Position numbers and translations under genes: made by a program. Shown piece after piece: positions 5,428 through 8,991 of a stretch of 8,991 nt of DNA. Below the pieces are notes generated by a model. It did not search any database. It worked only from the letters and a program-made list of their open reading frames with translations, and was not told the origin of the DNA. The number at the start of each line of letters is the position of its first letter. Position 1 is the first letter of the stretch. This DNA is from Chloroflexota bacterium (GTDB taxonomy: Bacteria > Chloroflexota > Anaerolineae > Promineifilales > Promineifilaceae). The DNA lies in the NCBI GenBank assembly GCA_008501785.1, contig QQUD01000082.1, positions 1 to 8,991 of the forward strand, given 5' to 3'.

Positions 5428-6111
5428 TTATTCTTCAGCTAAGTTGTTTAATTTCTGTAAATCTAATAGTTGGACTTTTTTACGGCCGATTTCGATCAGG
5501 CCGTCTGTTTTAAAATCGTTTAGGGTTTGCGTGACAGTTTCCCGATACGTGCCTAACATCTCGCTAAAATCTTGATGTGTGTATCCTTTAACGAGATGCA
5601 AATTCCCTTGTTTGTGATTGATTTCAATCAACAACCCGGCTAACCGGGAGGGAATGCTTTTAAATGCAATATCTTCTAATTGCGTTTCTAGCTCTGTTAA
5701 GCGCGAACCTAGCGCCTGGACAAATCGAAACGCCACGTCAGGCTTCTCCCGCATCAATCGCTCTACGTCAGACCGGCTCATAACACACAAAACACATTCA
5801 TCAACAGCTTCAGCAAACGTATTGTGCATCCCTTGCCCCACCAGCGACATTTCACCAAAAATCGCGCCGGGACCGAGGGTAGATACAATCAGCTTTTTGC
5901 CATTTGGTGCAATACGATACAGTTGCACGCGGCCACGCTTCAGCAAAAATAGTACTTCACCACTGTCGTTTGGCATATAAAAAATGCGCCCTGACTGGCA
6001 GGTCGACATCGTAATTTGCCTATCCATTTCGGCTAATTCATTGGGGCTTAAGTCCCGAAACACTTGAATACTGGAAAGATAATCAACTTTTTTTGCGCTT
6101 GTTCGCTCCAT
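5428..6111 (-). CDS. Crp/Fnr-family transcriptional regulator
   Basis: This 227-residue protein is of normal family length. A cyclic-nucleotide-type beta-roll spans about 13-120, with GEVLFLLKRGRVQLYRIAPNGK (51-72), TLGPGAIFGEMSLVG (78-92) and CVLCVMSRSDVERLM (106-120). A dimerisation helix follows (125-148). The winged helix (HTH_Crp) lies at about 154-218, with YTHQDFSEMLGTYRETVTQTL (177-197) as helix-turn-helix; R190 and E191 are at recognition-helix positions. The segment after FGEMSL lacks the Arg-Ser pair that binds cAMP phosphate in E. coli CRP, so cAMP is not the expected ligand. C38, C106 and C109 do not form an FNR-type N-terminal cluster. The signal is unknown. The ribosome binding site is weak. 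It is the last of four minus-strand genes, 98 bp after the thioredoxin-like gene. Confidence 0.92.
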   Translation of the reverse strand: MERTSAKKVDYLSSIQVFRDLSPNELAEMDRQITMSTCQSGRIFYMPNDSGEVLFLLKRGRVQLYRIAPNGKKLIVSTLGPGAIFGEMSLVGQGMHNTFAEAVDECVLCVMSRSDVERLMREKPDVAFRFVQALGSRLTELETQLEDIAFKSIPSRLAGLLIEINHKQGNLHLVKGYTHQDFSEMLGTYRETVTQTLNDFKTDGLIEIGRKKVQLLDLQKLNNLAEE

Positions 6112-6143
6112 ATAAATCTGTGTCCAACCTTTTGAGTGTCTTT

Positions 6144-6177
6144 AGGTGCGACGCACTTCAGAAAGTGCGTCGCACCT
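6144..6177. repeat. AGGTGC-type hairpin repeat, compact form
   Basis: AGGTGCGACGCACTT (6144-6158) pairs perfectly with AAGTGCGTCGCACCT (6163-6177), a 15-bp stem with a CAGA loop. It shares its arm with the imperfect long hairpin at 4662-4724. It lies 33 bp upstream of the Crp/Fnr start codon and about 33 bp after the thioredoxin-like stop. It lacks a U-run, so I call it a REP/MITE-like hairpin rather than an ordinary terminator; it may still attenuate transcription between the two genes. Confidence 0.8.
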
Positions 6178-6209
6178 TGTTTTATATGATGCATTTAAAC
6201 GGCCGTTTC

Positions 6210-6464
6210 TTACCCCACCACACCATTCTGCACCGACATCAGCTTTTGCGTTAGTTCCTCACGCGTCGGATTGCCCAGTGACACAATACGGCCGTTTATC
6301 AGATAGGTTGGGACAGCAAACACATCATCCGGCTTTTCGGCCGACATCATATCCAATACCGCTACTTCTACATCTGGAAAATGAGCCACCACATCCGTTA
6401 CAATGCGCTCAGTCTCCTCACATGTCCAACAATCTGCTGAAGTGTATACCTGTAACTTGATCAT
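6210..6464 (-). CDS. Small thioredoxin/glutaredoxin-like protein (CWTC)
   Basis: This 84-residue protein has a minimal thioredoxin fold. The first strand KLQVYTSADCWTCEETERIV (3-22) leads into the redox motif C12-W-T-C15. After helix 1, EVAVLDMM (33-40) is strand 2, and AVPTYLINGRIVSLGNP (50-66) holds the cis-Pro P52 next to strand 3. The final helix TREELTQKLMSVQ closes the fold. The length fits the Thioredoxin_3/MJ0307-like small redoxins rather than full thioredoxin. No signal peptide is present; it should act in the cytoplasm in thiol-disulfide exchange. It lies between the histidine kinase (62 bp upstream) and the Crp/Fnr gene on the same strand. No clear ribosome binding site is visible. 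Confidence 0.85.
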   Translation of the reverse strand: MIKLQVYTSADCWTCEETERIVTDVVAHFPDVEVAVLDMMSAEKPDDVFAVPTYLINGRIVSLGNPTREELTQKLMSVQNGVVG

Positions 6465-6498
6465 GGCCGCATGATAACAGGTTTCGAAAATTGCTTAC

Positions 6499-6512
6499 GT
6501 AACGGCCGTTAC
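6499..6512. promoter_or_regulatory. 14-bp perfect palindrome between kinase and thioredoxin-like genes
   Basis: GTAACGGCCGTTAC is the longest perfect version of the iterated ACGGCCGT motif in the window. It sits in the 62-bp gap between the kinase stop (6527) and the thioredoxin-like start (6464). Because the core recurs many times, I cannot say that this copy is a specific operator. Confidence 0.5.
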
Positions 6513-6526
6513 ACAACATGAGCCAA

Positions 6527-7789
6527 TTATGAGGAAACCGGCAGCATGAACCCAACCAACGCGCCACCACTCGGCACATTTTCGGCCCAAATACGGCCGT
6601 TATGGGCATCAACGACGCCTCGCGCAATCGCCAGACCTAAGCCCGCGCCACCTGTTGCACGGCTGCGTGCCTCTTCACCCCGGTAAAATTGCTCAAAGAC
6701 ACGGGGCAAATCCTTTTCATCAAAACCGGAGCCCCCGTCCTGCACCGTTACAAACACGCCTTCACCGCTGCGCCACGCTTTCACCAGCACATCGCTGTTC
6801 TCAGAGGTATAGCGCATGGCATTACTCAATAAATTTGTGACCACGCGCCCAATCTTCGGTGCATTGAGCCACACAGGGTCTAAATCTTTACCCACTTCAC
6901 CTTGCAAGTTGATGCCGCGCTTTTTTGCTATTAGTTGAAAACTTTCCAACGTATCTGACACAATATCGCTCAGCGAATGGAAAGACATCTCCATTTTTAA
7001 ACCACCCGCATCAAGTTGTGCTAGTTCAAATAAATCATCAATCAGGCTGTTGAGGGCAATAATGTCGGCGCGAATGGTACGGTAATAGCGCTGCACAGTG
7101 TCTGGTTCATCGACGACGCCATCGTATAAGGCTTCAATCATGGCTCGGATACTAGTAAGCGGCGTGCGCAAATCGTGTGATGTCCATGCAATCAAATCTT
7201 GCCGCAGCCGGTCTAGTTCTTCGCGCTGTTCGGCCGCTTCTTGCAGTTGATTTGCCATGTCATTAAACGCTATACCAACCTGAGCTACCTCATCTTTACC
7301 AGAAATGGTGACACGCGCATCAAAGTTCCCCTGCGCAATTTGATCGGTGCAATAAGTGAGTTGTTTCATGCCATCGGACACGCTGGCCGCGACAAACACG
7401 CCAAAGGTTGTGGATATAATGACGGCAAACAGCAGCAGGACCCCGCTCAATACCAAATCATGCTCGCTGAAATACATTTGCGACAGCATGATCCACACAT
7501 TGATCAAAATCAGGATGGCTGACCATGCATAGGTGAAAATTAGCGTGCGCCCCAGCGATGGCGAGCGTGACCAACCCCCACGATAAAGCACATAACCTAG
7601 GGCCAATGACAGTATCGATGTAATTGATAAAGTAGAAACGAGCGTGGTGATGTCTGACGTTGGGGCTTGCATCAACAGACGCATCAGCAGCACAGCAACG
7701 ATAAGGGCAAAGGCAATGCCTAGGGCGAAGGTGCGCCAGGGTAGGGGGCTGCTACGAGTATTGTTGGGTTGTAAAACGGCCGTTTCCAT
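6527..7789 (-). CDS. Membrane-bound sensor histidine kinase
   Basis: This 420-residue kinase starts at ATG 7789, two bases after the response-regulator stop. AAGGTGA within the regulator's last codons acts as ribosome binding site, so translation is likely coupled. Four hydrophobic segments (about 20-40, 48-68, 82-104, 113-135) form a membrane-embedded input region with almost no extracellular loop. A HAMP domain follows (137-188). The HisKA domain has SHDLRTPLTSIRAM (204-217) with phospho-acceptor H205. The ATPase domain shows the N box RVVTNLLSNAMRYTS (315-329), G1 DGGSGF (351-356), F box FEQFYRG (365-371) and G2 GGAGLGLAIARG (380-391). All catalytic motifs are intact. The signal may be sensed within or near the membrane. 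It phosphorylates the adjacent OmpR-type regulator. Confidence 0.95.
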   Translation of the reverse strand: METAVLQPNNTRSSPLPWRTFALGIAFALIVAVLLMRLLMQAPTSDITTLVSTLSITSILSLALGYVLYRGGWSRSPSLGRTLIFTYAWSAILILINVWIMLSQMYFSEHDLVLSGVLLLFAVIISTTFGVFVAASVSDGMKQLTYCTDQIAQGNFDARVTISGKDEVAQVGIAFNDMANQLQEAAEQREELDRLRQDLIAWTSHDLRTPLTSIRAMIEALYDGVVDEPDTVQRYYRTIRADIIALNSLIDDLFELAQLDAGGLKMEMSFHSLSDIVSDTLESFQLIAKKRGINLQGEVGKDLDPVWLNAPKIGRVVTNLLSNAMRYTSENSDVLVKAWRSGEGVFVTVQDGGSGFDEKDLPRVFEQFYRGEEARSRATGGAGLGLAIARGVVDAHNGRIWAENVPSGGALVGFMLPVSS

Positions 7790-7791
7790 TA

Positions 7792-8511
7792 TTATTCACC
7801 TTCATAGGGTTCAAATTTGTATCCCACACCCCACACCGTCATTAAATAGTCTGGTTTACTGGGATCAGTTTCTATTTTTTCGCGCAGCCGCCGAATATGA
7901 ACTGTTACGGTGCTGGGGTCAACATATTCAGAAAATCCCCACACATTTTCTAGCAGTTGATCACGCTTAAATACCTGTCGGGGATGATTGGCTAAAAACC
8001 AGAGCAGGTTAAACTCGGTGGCTGTTAAATCGATTGTGTTGCCATGTGAGATGACAATGCGGGTTTTGGGGTCGATAGAGAGGGTGCCGAATTGTAACGG
8101 CCGTTCGCCACTTCCTGCCCCGCTGCCATACGTACGTCGCATCACAGCTTTCACACGAGACACTAATTCTGCTGGTGAAAATGGTTTTACCACATAATCA
8201 TCAGCACCCAGCTCTAGCCCGTAAATGCGGTCTGTTTCCTGGCGGCGTGCTGTGAGCATAATCACCGGCACATCAGACCCTACAGACCGCAACCGCCGCA
8301 TGATTTCCAGCCCATCAACCTCTGGCAGCATCAAATCTAACACCACCAGTGCTGGCTTCTCCTCGCTTATAGACGTGAGTGCCTGACGGCCGTCTCGCGC
8401 CACTCGTACCTGGAACCCATCCCGCTTTAAATATAGACTCACCACTTCCACAACAGAAGCTTCATCATCGACTACTAAAATGTCACCATGTTCATCAAAA
8501 TTATTGCTCAT
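7792..8511 (-). CDS. OmpR/PhoB-family response regulator
   Basis: This 239-residue protein starts at ATG 8511 after AGGGAGA, spacing about six bases. The receiver domain (10-125) has acidic pocket D15/D16, phospho-acceptor D59 in 'VVLDLMLPEVDG', T87 in 'LTAR' and K109 in 'VVKPFSP'. A Gly/Ser linker (129-136) joins it to the winged-helix Trans_reg_C domain (138-234), which has 'LTATEFNLLWFLANHPRQVFKR' split over 162-183, 'VDPSTVTVHIRRLREKI' (197-213) as recognition helix, and 'VWGVGYKFE' (226-234) as the wing. All key residues are present. It is the first gene of the minus-strand series and probably drives its own operon. Direct repeats upstream (8543-8600) are possible binding sites. The regulon cannot be named. 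Confidence 0.96.
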   Translation of the reverse strand: MSNNFDEHGDILVVDDEASVVEVVSLYLKRDGFQVRVARDGRQALTSISEEKPALVVLDLMLPEVDGLEIMRRLRSVGSDVPVIMLTARRQETDRIYGLELGADDYVVKPFSPAELVSRVKAVMRRTYGSGAGSGERPLQFGTLSIDPKTRIVISHGNTIDLTATEFNLLWFLANHPRQVFKRDQLLENVWGFSEYVDPSTVTVHIRRLREKIETDPSKPDYLMTVWGVGYKFEPYEGE

Positions 8512-8603
8512 ACAGTCTCCCTGGACAGTTTGTACCGCAAAGTTATTAAGGTAATCTTACACCTGTAGAGTTTTTCTCCTGAAGTAATCTTTTGTTAAGG
8601 ATT
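8512..8603 (-). promoter_or_regulatory. Upstream region of the two-component operon with paired motifs
   Basis: On the minus strand CCTTAACAA (8600-8592) and AAGATTAC (8591-8584) are followed, 33 bp on, by a second AAGATTAC (8558-8551) overlapping CCTTAATAA (8551-8543). The two AAGATTAC copies are spaced by about three helical turns, on the same face. This suits an OmpR-type regulator or another dimeric protein, but no convincing -35/-10 pair was found. The call is tentative. Confidence 0.35.
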
Positions 8604-8700
8604 TTAATACAAAGATACGAAGGAACGAAAGGTTCAAAGAGGAATAACATTCACAATCAACTTTTCTCTGTTTCTTTGTCACTTTGTACCTTTGTATTAA
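8604..8700. repeat. Inverted arms built from 8-bp tandem units
   Basis: The left arm reads TTA then ATACAAAG, ATACGAAG, GAACGAAA and GGTTCAAA (8604-8638). The right arm, read on the minus strand from 8700, is TTA then ATACAAAG, GTACAAAG, TGACAAAG and AAACAGAG. Each arm is a decaying run of 8-bp units with consensus NNACAAAG, and the arms can pair imperfectly over about 35 bp around a short spacer (8643-8662). It is not protein coding. Confidence 0.6.
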
Positions 8701-8732
8701 TTCCCTATAATTACCAAACAACCAACCCAACT

Positions 8733-8843
8733 ACTAGTGTTCCGACCAACAAATATTGCCGGATAGCACATTGCGCCGGAACACTTAAACTGAAACCATT
8801 CGCAAACATTTTACCCGACAAAAGATGTTGGTTTCAGTACTAG
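8733..8843 (-). repeat. 111-bp double-hairpin element, copy B (inverted)
   Basis: This is the exact reverse complement of 4110-4220, with no substitutions. The flanks differ completely outside ACTAGT (8733-8738) and CTAG (8840-8843). It lies 44 bp upstream of the partial FAD-oxidase-like gene and after the 8-bp-unit repeat. The inverted orientation of the two copies, 4.5 kb apart, could permit inversion of the segment between them. Confidence 0.85.
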
Positions 8844-8887
8844 ACTACTTGACTAACGACAACCTGACTTTCCCGAAGGAGTTCATC

Positions 8888-8991
8888 ATGGCACAAAATG
8901 CATTTTTCAAGGCATTGTCTGAGATATTCCCTGTGGAGCGACTGCTCACCCAAGGTGTCCACCTCCTTGCATATGAATCGGATGCATTAAC
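8888..8991 (+). CDS. N-terminus of a probable FAD-linked oxidase (GlcD-like), partial
   Basis: ATG 8888 lies six bases after GAAGGAG, and an open frame of 34 residues runs off the window: MAQNAFFKALSEIFP then VERLLTQGVHLLAYESDAL. The pattern 'L..ifp.ervLT....Ll.Ye.DaL' is what precedes the FAD-binding-4 domain in glycolate oxidase subunit GlcD and related D-lactate/FAD-linked dehydrogenases. The FAD-binding motif itself would lie beyond the window, so the assignment rests on the leader alone. Another flavoenzyme is possible. No promoter is obvious between copy B of the 111-bp element and the start codon, so a promoter inside the repeat cannot be excluded. Confidence 0.5.
   Translation, partial: MAQNAFFKALSEIFPVERLLTQGVHLLAYESDAL

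Noticed and set aside
8592..8843. Plus-strand 83-residue open frame
   Set aside because: It consists of the 8-bp-unit repeat and copy B of the 111-bp element, with no ribosome binding site or recognisable domain.
4110..8843. Composite transposon mobilising the six genes
   Set aside because: No transposase is present inside, each copy has its own CTAG-type boundaries, and there is no longer outer target duplication; independent insertions explain it better.

Overview
The window looks like a chromosomal segment of a Chloroflexota bacterium (Anaerolineae-like). This is an inference, not a match. It rests on the moderate GC, the small FmdB zinc ribbon, bacterial-PH, UlaG-like MBL and lectin-like proteins of types I associate with that phylum, many short intergenic repeats, and a sparse layout of small transcription units. 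No ribosomal RNA, CRISPR array or transposase gene is present.

Layout. 1-106 is the tail of an unidentified gene. 169-1593 (+) encodes a 474-residue protein with an N-terminal GNQA/'VQRK' leader typical of extracellular contractile injection system (eCIS) cargo and a C-terminal HELMH metalloprotease motif; it has its own promoter and terminator. 1641-2004 (-) holds three tRNA genes: Arg(ACG), Ser(GCT) and Ser(TGA). 2107-2871 (-) encodes a concanavalin-like jelly-roll protein. 3026-4011 (+) is a two-gene unit (MBL-fold protein and small alpha/beta-barrel-like protein) closed by a strong terminator.

4110-8843 is bracketed by two identical 111-bp sequences in inverted orientation. Between them lie an FmdB-type zinc ribbon gene (-) and a bacterial PH-domain gene (+), transcribed divergently from promoters that share a -35 region. 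They are followed by a minus-strand series: response regulator -> histidine kinase -> small CWTC thioredoxin-like protein -> Crp/Fnr regulator. The kinase and regulator form a clear two-component pair; a joint redox or envelope-stress role with the downstream genes is only a guess. After the second repeat copy, a partial gene (8888-end) resembles the N-terminus of an FAD-linked oxidase of the GlcD type.

The most interesting signals are at the DNA level. The palindrome ACGGCCGT occurs 11 times in about 6.2 kb, in all three reading frames and between genes. The 111-bp double-hairpin element has CTAG-type ends and resembles a MITE. A second hairpin family (AGGTGC-R-ACGCACTT) lies ahead of two genes. 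No complete undescribed system is demonstrated; the candidate effector and the iterated palindrome are the best leads.
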